In this document: positions 16,172 to 26,250 of the stretch, one piece after another
Numbering within the stretch: the first letter of the stretch is position 1
Layout of the letters: each line of letters opens with the position of its first letter
Assembly: GCA_910575795.1 (NCBI GenBank)
Contig: CAJTGE010000010.1
Location: 62,001 to 126,000, forward strand
Origin: Clostridiaceae bacterium
Lineage (GTDB): Bacteria; Bacillota; Clostridia; Lachnospirales; Lachnospiraceae
Reading direction: 5' to 3'
Length of the DNA: 64,000 nucleotides
Notes under the pieces: model-generated
Database searches by the model: none
The model's input: the letters and a program-made list of their open reading frames with translations, nothing else
What the model was told of the DNA's origin: nothing
Position numbers and translations under genes: made by a program

Positions 16172-17602
16172 ATGTATGACAGATATGTAAGCCCCCTTTC
16201 CGAGCGCTACGCCAGCCGTGAGATGCAGTATATTTTTTCTCCGGAAAAGAAGTTTAGGACCTGGAGGCGGCTGTGGATCGCCCTGGCGGAGACGGAGAGG
16301 GAGCTGGGGCTGCCGATCACGCGGGAGCAGCTCGACGAGCTTCGCAGCCATCAGGACGATATCAATTTCGAGGTGGCAAAGGAGCGGGAAAAAGAGGTCC
16401 GGCATGATGTGATGTCCCATGTGTACGCGTACGGCGCACAGTGTCCGAAAGCGAAGGGGATCATCCATCTGGGCGCGACGTCGTGCTATGTGGGGGACAA
16501 CACGGATCTGATTATCATGTCAGAGGCCCTTTTGCTGGTGCGGAAAAAGCTGTTAAATGTGCTGCATGAGCTGGCGGGCTTTGCGGAGCGGTATAAGGCG
16601 CAGCCGACGCTGGCCTTTACGCATTTCCAGCCGGCGCAGCCGACGACCGTGGGAAAGCGGGCGACGCTCTGGATGATGGAGCTTTTGCTGGACCTTGAGG
16701 ATCTGGACTATGTGCTCCACTCGCTGCGCCTGCTGGGTTCCAAGGGTACCACGGGCACGCAGGCGAGCTTCCTGGAACTGTTTGACGGGGATCATGAGAA
16801 GTGCAGGAAGCTGGATCAGCGCATTGCGGAAAAAATGGGCTTTGAGGGCTGCTATCCGGTGTCGGGGCAGACGTATTCGCGCAAGGTGGACAGCCGTGTG
16901 CTGGGCGTCCTGGCCGGGATTGCGCAGAGCGCGCACAAATTTTCCAATGATATCCGTCTGCTGCAGCATTTGAAGGAGGTGGAGGAGCCGTTTGAGAAGT
17001 CCCAGATCGGTTCCTCGGCCATGGCGTATAAGAGAAATCCCATGCGCAGCGAGCGGATGGCGTCCCTGGCGGATTATGTGATGTCCAATATGATGAATCC
17101 CATGCTGGTGGCGTCCACACAGTGGTTTGAGAGGACGCTGGACGACTCGGCCAACAAGCGCTTAAGCGTTCCAGAGGGCTTCCTGGCAGTGGACGGCATC
17201 CTGGATCTGTATCTGAATGTGGTGGACGGCCTGGTGGTGTATCCGAAGGTGATCGAAAAACGCCTCATGTCCGAGCTGCCCTTTATGGCCACGGAAAATA
17301 TCATGATGGATGCAGTCAAGGCCGGCGGCGACCGGCAGGAGCTGCATGAGAGAATCCGCACGCTTTCCATGGAAGCAGGGCGCAATGTAAAGGAAAAGGG
17401 ACTTGAGAATAATCTTCTGGAGCTGATAGCAGCGGATCCGGCCTTTCATTTAAGCCTTCAGGAGCTTCAGGAAGCCATGGATCCGGCCCTCTATACGGGC
17501 CGCGCGAAGGAGCAGACGGAAGAATTCCTGCGCGAGGTGATTGGGCCGGTCTTAAAGGAGAATGAGGCGCAGCTTGGGATGAAAGCGGAGATTCATGTGT
17601 GA
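16172..17602 (+). CDS. purB: Adenylosuccinate lyase
   Basis: Removes fumarate from SAICAR and from adenylosuccinate. The 476-residue fumarase/aspartase-fold protein shows IIHLGATSCYVGDNTDL, FTHFQPAQPTTVGKR (catalytic His) and the signature loop GSSAMAYKRNPMRSE with the catalytic serine. GAGG lies 9 bases before the start, overlapping the end of purC. It is adjacent to purC and purA, whose products act just before it in both uses. Confidence 0.97.
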   Translation: MYDRYVSPLSERYASREMQYIFSPEKKFRTWRRLWIALAETERELGLPITREQLDELRSHQDDINFEVAKEREKEVRHDVMSHVYAYGAQCPKAKGIIHLGATSCYVGDNTDLIIMSEALLLVRKKLLNVLHELAGFAERYKAQPTLAFTHFQPAQPTTVGKRATLWMMELLLDLEDLDYVLHSLRLLGSKGTTGTQASFLELFDGDHEKCRKLDQRIAEKMGFEGCYPVSGQTYSRKVDSRVLGVLAGIAQSAHKFSNDIRLLQHLKEVEEPFEKSQIGSSAMAYKRNPMRSERMASLADYVMSNMMNPMLVASTQWFERTLDDSANKRLSVPEGFLAVDGILDLYLNVVDGLVVYPKVIEKRLMSELPFMATENIMMDAVKAGGDRQELHERIRTLSMEAGRNVKEKGLENNLLELIAADPAFHLSLQELQEAMDPALYTGRAKEQTEEFLREVIGPVLKENEAQLGMKAEIHV

Positions 17603-17637
17603 TGCTGCGGCGCGCGGTATTTACAAAAAAAGAATAA

Positions 17638-17690
17638 ATGTACGCCCGGAATTTCACCGCGCCTGATGTTGTGAGTTTTTGGGCGTACAT
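17638..17690. repeat. Short palindromic element in the purB-purA gap
   Basis: ATGTACGCCC and its exact reverse complement GGGCGTACAT flank a 33-base loop. The left arm and loop align with the left end of the 160-bp element at 34892 (TGTACnCnCGGAAT, then GCGCCTGAT and TTGTGAG), so it seems to be a shortened member of that family. It lies directly upstream of the purA ribosome site. Confidence 0.65.
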
Positions 17691-17715
17691 AGAATTCCTT
17701 AAGGAGGAAAGAGCC

Positions 17716-18993
<1,278 letters not shown>

Positions 18994-19013
18994 GGCGTCA
19001 ATCAGGGAGGCGT

Positions 19014-19937
19014 TTGGATGAGTGTAAAGGAAAGAATGCAGATGCAAAAGGGAGGCGCGGCCAGAGTCTGGCTCCTCTATCGGATCGGCGGCGGCTCTGG
19101 CGTTTTGCTACAGGCAGGAGAGGAAACGGGCGCTGGCTGCTGTTCTGCTGCCGATGGCGCTGTTCCAGATCGGATTCCGGTATGCTGCTGCCTGCATTAA
19201 AGATTTCTCCGGGCAGTGATCGGGAGTGGATGGGATTTTTTTACCAGCAGACAGCCCGCTATGTACGGGATTATCCGGATTAGGTGACTGTACAGGAGCG
19301 GGAAGCGATTGACGGCGTTCTGGAGTATGATAAGCTGGCAGAGGCATATAATCCCATCACCTCGGATCCGGTTAAGTTTAATACGTACCGCAGCGAGCAG
19401 ACGTGGAAGGAGCGAAAGGCGTATTTTAAGGCATGGTTTCAGCAGTTTTTGAAGCACCCCGGCGTCTATGTGGAAGCGTCCATTAACGGCTGTTATGGCT
19501 TTTTCTATCCGGGATCAAAGGAATGGTATGATTACCTGGATTTCAGCAGCGTGATCAATGAGAGGGGAAATGGTTTCTTTTGTATTTATCATCCAGAACC
19601 GTTTAAGCCGCTGAGAGAATGTTTGACGCGGGGAGAGGCCATGGCAAAGGAGCTTCCGGTGATCGGCCTGTTTTTCCGGCATGGCGTCTATGTTTTTGTG
19701 ACGCTGTGGTGCGCCATGATCTTGGCGGCAGCCGGGAAATACCGCTATGCGGCGGCCCTGACGCCTTTTTTGGGCAATATACTGGTCTGCATTGTATCCC
19801 CTTATAATGCGAATACCAGATACCTGCTGCCGGTGATCTACGGGACGGGCCTTTCTGTCATGGCCGTATACTCTGCTTTTGAAAAAGGCGGTGTGCCGGC
19901 GCGCGAGGGGGAAGTGTTTAAGACAAGGGAGAAATAA
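19014..19937 (+). pseudogene. Broken DUF6020-like membrane protein gene
   Basis: Homology to the C-terminal part of large DUF6020 membrane proteins is seen in SPGSDREWMGFFYQQTARYV, then an in-frame TAG (19281-19283), then EREAIDGVLEYDKLAEAYNP and SDPVKFNTYRSEQTWKERKA in the same frame. Two membrane segments follow (FFRHGVYVFVTLWCAMILAA, YRYAAALTPFLGNILVC). Upstream of 19200 the family-like text (RKRALAAVLLPMALFQIGF) lies in another frame, so there is at least one frameshift too. The long N-terminal membrane part is missing. Confidence 0.7.
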
Positions 19938-19943
19938 ATCGTG

Positions 19944-20821
19944 ATGAAAAGAGAGAGGCGCGAAGGCGGCCGGGAGACGGGGAGCGGAAGGGAAACGGGC
20001 GGAAAGCGGACTTATACAGGGCGCTTGATTTTAGCGGGAGAGAGGTATTTCCTCCTTCACGCATTTCAGATTTGCCTGCCTGGGTGGAATGGCTCTGCCT
20101 GGGCGCGATGCTTTTGATCGCTTATGCGACCTTTATGTATTCGGATATCACCGATACGTATGACAACTCGATCCTGTTTTTAAAGGCCATTGCGCGCGGG
20201 GAGCTTCGGGGCTTTTATTCCTTTACCGTGGAGCACGCCAGGATGTTCTGGGCAGCCAATTATGATTTTATGGTCTACATCGTGTATGGGCTTTGGAACC
20301 TGCCGGTGCTCCTGATAAGCCGGCTGCGCGGGATTGATTATCTGGACTGGAGCCTGGGGCTTTTGTGGTGCAAGACGCTGGGGATCCTTTTAACGTTTGG
20401 CAAGGCGTATCTCATCTGTAAGATTGCGCGGCTTTGCGGGACGCCGAAGAAATACGCGGCGCTGGGGGCATTTTTATTCTTAAGCAGCGCGGCCCTTTTT
20501 GTGATTGTCTTTGTGGTCAGCCAGGTGGACGGCTTTGCCCTGTTCCTCCTGCTGCTGGGCTTTTATTTTTACTTAAAGGGAAATGGGAAGGCATTTCTCC
20601 TGTGCTATATGATTGCCATGCCGAGCAAGATGTTTGCCGTGTTCCTTTTCCTGCCCCTGGTGCTTTTAAAGGAAAAGCGGATTCCCTGCATTTTTGCCGC
20701 CCTGGCTCTTTCATTTTCGGGAAGCATCTTCTCAAAGCTCCTGTTTGGAGCGGATCCGGCGCACCCGGCGTATATCAACGGGGAAAGGCAGCCGTTTAAC
20801 CTGTTTATGCGGATCCGGTGA
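19944..20821 (+). pseudogene. Truncated, frameshifted polytopic glycosyltransferase-like gene
   Basis: The readable frame (continuous from about 19990 to 20821) gives LDFSGREVFPPSRISDLP, then several helices (WLCLGAMLLIAYATFMYSDI, NLPVLLISRL, GALAFL-type FLFLSSAALFVIVFVVSQ, FLLLLGFYFYL). The sequence ITDTYDNSILFLKAI resembles a luminal loop of ArnT/PMT-like GT-C enzymes. No start exists in that frame before a TTG at 20072; the likely start (ATG 19944) is in another frame. The protein stops after QPFNLFMRIR, well short of the 450-550 residues usual for such enzymes. It looks dead, like its upstream neighbour. Confidence 0.6.
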
Positions 20822-20860
20822 AACCGTTCAGGACATGTCTGCGGCATCAGGAGGGGAAAA

Positions 20861-21856
20861 ATGAAGAAGCCAACGCTGTATATTGTGATACCGTGCTATA
20901 ATGAGGAGAGTGTGCTTCCGATTACGGGGCCTTTGTTTTCAGATAAGCTGTCTGAGCTTGAGGAGGAGGAGCTGATTGCAAAGGACAGCCGGATCCTGTT
21001 TGTCAACGACGGATCAGGGGATCGGACCTGGGAGCTGATACAGGCCATGGCCGCGGCGGATCCCCGTTTTATCGGGATCTCCCAGAGCCGGAACCGCGGC
21101 CACCAGAATTCGCTGCTGGCGGGCCTGATGTATGCAAAGGATCGCTGTGACATCACGATTTCCATTGACTGCGACGGACAGGATGATTTGGATGCCATGA
21201 ATGCGATGGTAAAGGCGTGGCACGACGGCTGCGAGGTGGTGTACGGCGTGCGCAGCAGCCGTAAGACGGACTCCTTTTTCAAACGGTTTACGGCCGAAGC
21301 CTTTTACCGTCTGCTGAACCGGATGGGGGTGGAGGTCGTCTTTAACCATGCGGACTACCGCCTGCTTGGAAGCCGCGTGCTGGCGGAGCTGGAGCGGTTT
21401 GAGGAGGTCAATATTTTCCTGCGCGGGATGATCCCGCTGGTAGGATTTCGCAGCACATCTGTCTACTATGAGCGCCATGAACGGCTGGCCGGGGAGAGCC
21501 ATTACCCGCTCGCCAAGATGGCGGCGCTGGCTATGAACGGGATCACGAGCCTTTCGATAAAGCCTATCCGTTTTATCACCGGCTTTGGGCTTTTGGTGGC
21601 GGCCATGAGCTTTGTCGGTGTGGCATGGTCCGTCACGCAGGTCTTTTTGGGCCGCACGGTGCCGGGCTGGGGATCAACGGTCAGCATCCTCTGCTTTTTC
21701 AGCGGGATCCAGCTTCTGGCTATGGGGATCATAGGGGAATATATCGGTAAGATCTACCTGGAGACAAAGCGCAGGCCGCGCTATATCATAAGCGAGACGA
21801 CGGAGGACGGGGATGCGGTGAGGGATAAAGAAGGCGAAAAGGGTAACGGTTTGTAA
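20861..21856 (+). CDS. Family 2 glycosyltransferase, GtrB/bactoprenol-type
   Basis: 331 residues. A GT-A catalytic domain has VIPCYNEESVLP, FVNDGSGDRTWELI, QSRNRGHQNSLLAGLMYA and IDCDGQDDLDAM (the DxD region for metal and nucleotide sugar). Two C-terminal membrane helices (FITGFGLLVAAMSFVGVAWS; ILCFFSGIQLLAMGIIGEYIG) end with the family motif GKIYLETKRRPRY. Family members move a sugar from UDP- or dTDP-sugar to undecaprenyl phosphate. GAGGGG precedes the ATG. The two genes upstream that might have used the lipid-linked sugar are broken. Confidence 0.92.
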   Translation: MKKPTLYIVIPCYNEESVLPITGPLFSDKLSELEEEELIAKDSRILFVNDGSGDRTWELIQAMAAADPRFIGISQSRNRGHQNSLLAGLMYAKDRCDITISIDCDGQDDLDAMNAMVKAWHDGCEVVYGVRSSRKTDSFFKRFTAEAFYRLLNRMGVEVVFNHADYRLLGSRVLAELERFEEVNIFLRGMIPLVGFRSTSVYYERHERLAGESHYPLAKMAALAMNGITSLSIKPIRFITGFGLLVAAMSFVGVAWSVTQVFLGRTVPGWGSTVSILCFFSGIQLLAMGIIGEYIGKIYLETKRRPRYIISETTEDGDAVRDKEGEKGNGL

Positions 21857-21860
21857 CAGC

Positions 21861-22026
21861 CTAGAGCGTGTTTGAAAAATCATTCCCGCCATCTGCACGC
21901 CCCACTTTGCGGCATATTTGTGCCAAATTCACTTAACGCAGCCCACTGCGCCGCGTTCATTTGGCCCAAATCTCCCACAAAGCGGAACGCACATCTGGCA
22001 GAAAGCATTTTTCAAACACGCTCTAG
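21861..22026. repeat. 166-bp palindromic element, copy 1
   Basis: Begins CTAGAGCGTGTTTGAAAAAT and ends with its reverse complement (one mismatch). The interior is also self-complementary around AACGCAGCCCACTGCG. It has no coding capacity. Its reverse complement is nearly identical over its full length to 37670-37835. It follows the glycosyltransferase gene. Confidence 0.9.
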
Positions 22027-22079
22027 TACAGCGTTGCATTAATTTACGAGTAAAAAGCGCTTGATATTCGTGTCATCTG

Positions 22080-22138
22080 TGCGTCTGCGAAGCGTCGGCG
22101 TAGTGGCGCCTACGTCTAGCTTCGCAGGCGCGCAGGTT
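22080..22138. repeat. Long hairpin after the element
   Basis: GCGTCTGCGAAGC and GCTTCGCAGGCGC, plus inner GGCGTAG/CTACG arms, form an imperfect hairpin at 22080-22134 that reaches the end of the small membrane gene. It may end that minus-strand transcript. Confidence 0.5.
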
Positions 22139-22331
22139 ATTTGCGGTTTTTGAGGTGGCGGATCAGGAGAACAAAGGCGTAGAGGCCCACGGGAACGGCG
22201 ATGGAGCAGTAGACAGACGCCATCAGAAGGTTCTGTGACAGGGGGCTGTCCATCAGGGCGAAAATGAGGGAGCAGGCGTACAGGAGGAAGAGGCATAAAG
22301 CGGCAACGGCGGCCAGTTTTCGGAATTTCAT
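22137..22331 (-). CDS. Small two-helix membrane protein, hypothetical
   Basis: 64 residues with two hydrophobic helices (LAAVAALCLFLLYACSLIFAL; SVYCSIAVPVGLYAFVLLI) and basic ends (MKFRK, RHLKNRK). GAGG lies 8 bases before the ATG and a promoter (TTGCGC-18-TATAAT on the minus strand) lies just upstream. No family assigned. Confidence 0.65.
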   Translation of the reverse strand: MKFRKLAAVAALCLFLLYACSLIFALMDSPLSQNLLMASVYCSIAVPVGLYAFVLLIRHLKNRK

Positions 22332-22370
22332 AGTGGAACCTCGCTTTCAGGGGGGATGCGTTTTATTTTT

Positions 22371-22400
22371 ATTATACTATGAAATTGAACGGATGCGCAA
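22371..22400 (-). promoter_or_regulatory. Promoter of the small membrane protein gene
   Basis: Minus strand: TTGCGC (22400-22395), 18 bases, TATAAT (22376-22371). Confidence 0.6.
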
Positions 22401-22418
22401 GGGGGAGGGCGTGAAGAG

Positions 22419-22562
22419 GCCGCCAGCGGCAGATTCTATATCCATAAGGAGCCCCGCTTCCGCTCGGAGAAAAGCGCAGCGGACGCTAAGCTCGAAAGGA
22501 TCTCGCCAAGCGCCGGCGGTTTTCTACGGGTTCCTATGGATATAGAAGCTGCCGCTGGCCGC
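22419..22562. repeat. Palindromic element of a third family, long copy
   Basis: Left arm CGCCAGCGGCAG + TTCTATATCCATAAGGA; right arm TCCTATGGATATAGAA + CTGCCGCTGGC. A block (TTCTATATYCATAAGGARC, then CCCCGCTYCCGCTCGGAGA) recurs at 33877-33911. No coding potential. It fills most of the gap 22401-22600. Confidence 0.8.
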
Positions 22563-22675
22563 GTGACCGGCGGGCCGTGACATTAACGTATGCTTTCGCC
22601 GGGGCGTACAGGTGGCGGCTGCCTCACAACTAAAAGCTCAATACAAAACTGTCCCAGAGAAAGGAGGCGCTGATT

Positions 22676-23860
22676 GTGAAAATACACGTTCTACCCCGCC
22701 CTGCGCGCACATTGCTTTTGGGCGTCTGTCTGGCGCTTATTCCGGGAATGCGTACTGGTTTTGCGCAGGCTCAGGAAGCAGCCGCCGTTTCCGCCTCGGC
22801 CGCCGGACATTGGGTCGGGGATGGGGAGGACTGGCAGTATATCCAGCCGGACGGCGCGCCTCTGGAGAGGAGCTGGCTGCACGATAACGGCCTGTGGTAT
22901 TATTTCGGGAGCGACGGTTACATGAAGATTGGGAAGCACAAGATTGATTCCCATACGTATTTTTTCCGGGAGAACGGCGCCATGGCGGTCGGATGGGCTT
23001 ATGATTATGAGGAGGATGTCTGGTATCACGCGGGAGAGGACGGGCGCCTCGCTAAGGGGTGGCTTCTGGCCGGGGATGCATGGTACTGGTTTAATTCCTC
23101 GTGTGAAATGTATCATGGCGGCGAGCGGATGGTCAGCGGGCATAAGTATTATTTCTTTGAAAACGGGCAGATGGCGGCGGACCAGTATGTGGGAACGGGA
23201 TATTACGATGAAAACGGACTGCGGGATCGGCGCTATGACATGACGATTCAGGGAAAGCGGAGGCCGGATAAGGATGAGCAGGAGCGCATTACAAAGGCCC
23301 TGGCAGAGGCGCCCCGGGAGTGGATCCGGGCGTTTCATGAGAGCGGCTGGGAGATGATGTTTTATACGGATAAGAAGTATTTTTCAGCGCCCAGGACGGA
23401 TCAGGGGATTTTTTACGTGTATCACAAGACGGATACGCATTACAGGAAGCTGAAGTTTACGAATCCGGATACGCTGGCCATGGCGTTTGGGGAGTATGTG
23501 GCCTGGGCGACGGGGAATGACGGCGATGCGAATGGCTTTATGGCGGACTATGGCCAGTACCTGGCGCAGAGCAGCATAGCCCAGCCGCTGCCCTCGTATT
23601 TTGACGGAAATATTTCCATGCAGTTCGGGCGTCTGTTTGAGAGCTTTTGCTCGGAGGAGCTGAGGGCCGATATGCGCAGGAACAGCCCGGATCTGCTGCG
23701 GTATTTGGAGCAGACGCTTAAGATTACCCGAGAGGGGAGGAAGCCGGATCTGGATGAGCTGGAATATGAGGATTTCCTTGATGAATGGGGGGCCGGGTCT
23801 GAGATAAGGGGACCGGCCGGGGATGAGAGTCTTATGGAGAAGCAGGGGCCGGGGGAGTAA
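22676..23860 (+). CDS. Secreted cell-wall-binding-repeat protein with a unique C-terminal domain
   Basis: 394 residues. A GTG start has AAGGAGG 8 bases upstream. A signal peptide (about residues 1-32, ending TGFAQAQE) leads to six or so choline-binding-type repeats with the W-Y-F pattern (WLHDNGLWYYFGSDGYM, HTYFFRENGAMAVGWAY, DVWYHAGEDGRLAKGWLL, KYYFFENGQMAADQYVG) to about residue 185. The rest (YDMTIQGKRRPDKDEQERI onward) is an unassigned domain with Tyr/Trp-rich alpha/beta text and a long acidic tail. The repeats suggest attachment to the cell wall; the C-terminal function is unknown. Confidence 0.8.
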   Translation: MKIHVLPRPARTLLLGVCLALIPGMRTGFAQAQEAAAVSASAAGHWVGDGEDWQYIQPDGAPLERSWLHDNGLWYYFGSDGYMKIGKHKIDSHTYFFRENGAMAVGWAYDYEEDVWYHAGEDGRLAKGWLLAGDAWYWFNSSCEMYHGGERMVSGHKYYFFENGQMAADQYVGTGYYDENGLRDRRYDMTIQGKRRPDKDEQERITKALAEAPREWIRAFHESGWEMMFYTDKKYFSAPRTDQGIFYVYHKTDTHYRKLKFTNPDTLAMAFGEYVAWATGNDGDANGFMADYGQYLAQSSIAQPLPSYFDGNISMQFGRLFESFCSEELRADMRRNSPDLLRYLEQTLKITREGRKPDLDELEYEDFLDEWGAGSEIRGPAGDESLMEKQGPGE

Positions 23861-23880
23861 ATAGCCGGCTGGAGCGCGCG

Positions 23881-23932
23881 GGCGCCTTTTAGAAGCCTTT
23901 GGACATCAGGGGCTTTTAGGAGGCGCTTTTTT
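23881..23932 (+). terminator. Terminator after the wall-binding protein
   Basis: GCGCCTTTTAGAAGCC and GGGCTTTTAGGAGGCGC form a long stem followed by TTTTTT. Confidence 0.8.
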
Positions 23933-24034
23933 ATTATCTTGAAGGGCAGAAATTTTTTGTATAATTAAGTTGAGGAAGAAGCGGATTTTAAACGGCGGGA
24001 GTTCCGTCAGAGGAATGGATGTACCAGGAGCCGG

Positions 24035-26020
24035 CTACTGCGCCAGCTCCTCCCATTTTTCATAAAGCGTCTCCAAAGTCTCTGTCAGCCGCTCCTTTTC
24101 CTGATTGAGTTCAATGAGCCTGGAGGGGTTTAAGTAAACGCTTTCCTCGCTTAACAGGGCGTCGATCTCCTGTCCTCTCGTCTCCAGGGCGTGTATTTCT
24201 TCTTCGGTTTTCTTTAATTCATTCTGGCGTTTGCGGATTTTCGCCTGTTCCTCCTTTTGCTGCTTCCAGTCGGTTTTTCCGGCCGGGGCTGCGGGCCGGG
24301 GCGCCGGCGCATCTGCCTTGCCGGCATCGGAAACGGGGCGGGCGGGATGCGGGCTGTCTGGGAAAGCGGGATCGTCTGCCAGCCTGGGCCGGGCCTGCGC
24401 GGCAGCCTGTTCCAGGATGTCCTTTTTTTCCAGATAGTAGTCGTAATTTCCAATATAATTGATCAGGGTCTTAAGTTTCAGATCCAGGATACGGGTCGCT
24501 GTTTTGTTGATAAAATAACGGTCATGCGATACGTAGAGCACGGTTCCGGTATAGTGCGTGAGGGCCTGCTCCAGGATTTCCTTGGAGGTGATGTCCAAAT
24601 GGTTTGTGGGCTCGTCCAGGATCAGGAAATTGGCCTCGGAGAGCATGAGTTTTGCCAGAGAGACGCGTCCGCGCTCCCCGCCGCTCAGATCGCGGATCAG
24701 CTTAAATACATCATCCCCGGTAAACAGGAAGGCGGCCAGGGCGTTGCGGATCTGCGTGTTATTCATCGCAGGATACGTATCCTGCAGCTCCTGAAACAGG
24801 GTTTTATCCATGTGAAGGACCTGATGCTCCTGATCATAGTAGCCGATATGAACCTTAGATCCCAGGCGGAATTCCCCGCTGTCTTGGGGGAGAAGGCCGT
24901 TTAGGATCTTGAGGATCGTCGTTTTTCCGGTTCCGTTATTTCCGATAATGGCCACGCGCTCCCCGCGCCGGATGTCAAAATCCACGCCGGAAAACAGCGT
25001 CTGTCCGTCAAAGCTTTTTGTGAGTCCCCTGACGGCCAGCACGTCGTTCCCGCTGACGACGTTCGGCTCAAGGGTAATACTCATGCTGTCATTGACCTCC
25101 AGAGGCTTTTCAAGCACATCCATCTTAGACAGAAGCTTTTCGCGGCTCTCGGCCCGCTTGATGGATTTCTCCCGGTTAAAGGAGCGCAGCTTTGCGATGA
25201 CCTCCTCCTGATGGCGTATCTCCTGCTGCTGATTTAAGTAAGCCTTCATAATATTGGCCCGGATCAGCGCCTTTTTTTCGCTGTACGCGGAATAATTGCC
25301 CTGAAAAACCGTCGCCTTTCCCTGATCCAGCTCAACGATCTTTGTGACGACCCGATCAAGGAAATAGCGGTCATGGGCCACGATCAGAACCGTGCCGGGA
25401 TAATTCATCAGATACGTTTCCAGCCATGCGATGGATTCCATATCGAGATGGTTCGTCGGCTCGTCAAGGAGTATGATATCCGGGCTGGACAGAAGAAGCT
25501 TTCCCAGTGAAACGCGGGTCTTCTGGCCTCCGGAGAGCTCGCGGACCGGCTTGGAAAACTCGTCCTCCGCAAAGCCAAGGCCCTTTAATACGCCGGTGAT
25601 CTCGCTCTTCCATGCATAGCCGTTCTGGAGCTCAAATTCATGGTCCAGGCGGCTGTAGGATTCCAAAAGGCGGTCAAGCTCCGGCCCCGCGGCGGATTTC
25701 ATCTTAAGCTCCAGGGCGCGCAGGCGTTCCTCCAGCTCCAGTATGGGCCGCTTTACTTCCATCAGCTCGTCAAAGATCGTGCGGCTGCCGGAGATATCCT
25801 GCTGCTGCGCGAGATATCCGAGCGTCTTTCCCTTTGAGAGCGCGACGCCCCCCTCGTCCGGGAGAAGCTCCTGGGCGATGATTTTAAAAAGCGTGGACTT
25901 GCCGGCCCCGTTGATGCCGACAACGGCTGCGCGCTCGTGTTCTTCTATGTGAAATGATACGCGGGACAGGATCTGGTCCGTACCAAAGGTTTTTGAAATG
26001 TTGCTGCAAGACAGAATCAT
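24035..26020 (-). CDS. ABC-F family ATP-binding protein (YdiF/Uup-like)
   Basis: 661 residues with no membrane segment. Two ABC domains: Walker A GINGAGKST and GNNGTGKTT, signatures LSGGQKTRVSLGKLLL and LSGGERGRVSLAKLML, Walker B LLDEPTNHLD in both, and SHDRYF/AHDRYF switches. Between them lies an inter-domain arm (KAYLNQQQEIRHQEEVIAKL, SIKRAESREKLL) typical of ABC-F proteins. The C-terminus (about 530-661) is an Ala/Pro linker then a coiled coil (QKKEEQAKIRKRQNELKKTE-like). ABC-F proteins act on the ribosome as translation factors or in antibiotic protection; which one cannot be decided. AGGAGG lies before the start. Confidence 0.92.
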   Translation of the reverse strand: MILSCSNISKTFGTDQILSRVSFHIEEHERAAVVGINGAGKSTLFKIIAQELLPDEGGVALSKGKTLGYLAQQQDISGSRTIFDELMEVKRPILELEERLRALELKMKSAAGPELDRLLESYSRLDHEFELQNGYAWKSEITGVLKGLGFAEDEFSKPVRELSGGQKTRVSLGKLLLSSPDIILLDEPTNHLDMESIAWLETYLMNYPGTVLIVAHDRYFLDRVVTKIVELDQGKATVFQGNYSAYSEKKALIRANIMKAYLNQQQEIRHQEEVIAKLRSFNREKSIKRAESREKLLSKMDVLEKPLEVNDSMSITLEPNVVSGNDVLAVRGLTKSFDGQTLFSGVDFDIRRGERVAIIGNNGTGKTTILKILNGLLPQDSGEFRLGSKVHIGYYDQEHQVLHMDKTLFQELQDTYPAMNNTQIRNALAAFLFTGDDVFKLIRDLSGGERGRVSLAKLMLSEANFLILDEPTNHLDITSKEILEQALTHYTGTVLYVSHDRYFINKTATRILDLKLKTLINYIGNYDYYLEKKDILEQAAAQARPRLADDPAFPDSPHPARPVSDAGKADAPAPRPAAPAGKTDWKQQKEEQAKIRKRQNELKKTEEEIHALETRGQEIDALLSEESVYLNPSRLIELNQEKERLTETLETLYEKWEELAQ

Positions 26021-26087
26021 GGTTTCCTCCTGTAAAAATCGGTTGGGTAACAGGCCGGATAAGGGGCGCTGTTACGGGTCGGATTAC

Positions 26088-26116
26088 ATTATAGTATAAA
26101 AAGAAGGTATTTTCAA
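26088..26116 (-). promoter_or_regulatory. Promoter of the ABC-F gene
   Basis: Minus strand: TTGAAA (26116-26111), 17 bases, TATAAT (26093-26088). Confidence 0.7.
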
Positions 26117-26192
26117 GGAATGTTGGGAATTACTGGCGCTCTGGCAGCCGGTATCCCGTCTGTTTCAGCACCGTGAAATTTTGGGAATTCAT

Positions 26193-26220
26193 TTGACAAT
26201 CATTTGTCATCTGTTATAAT
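26193..26220 (+). promoter_or_regulatory. Promoter of rex with an inverted repeat over the -35 box
   Basis: TTGACA (26193-26198), 16 bases, TATAAT (26215-26220). TGACAA-TCAT-TTGTCA (26194-26209) is a perfect 6-bp inverted repeat spanning the -35 box and spacer. It is not the usual Rex site (TTGTGAAnnnnTTCACAA has the arms the other way round) but is placed like an operator. Confidence 0.65.
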
Positions 26221-26250
26221 AATACTATTATGTAAACAGAGAGAGGGTGA

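Noticed and set aside
22039..22296. Minus-strand frame across the repeat and small membrane gene
   Set aside because: Overlaps a palindrome and the better supported 64-residue gene.
26193..26210. Canonical Rex operator on the rex promoter
   Set aside because: The arms are TGACAA/TTGTCA, opposite in order to TTGTGA/TCACAA, so I report it only as an inverted repeat.
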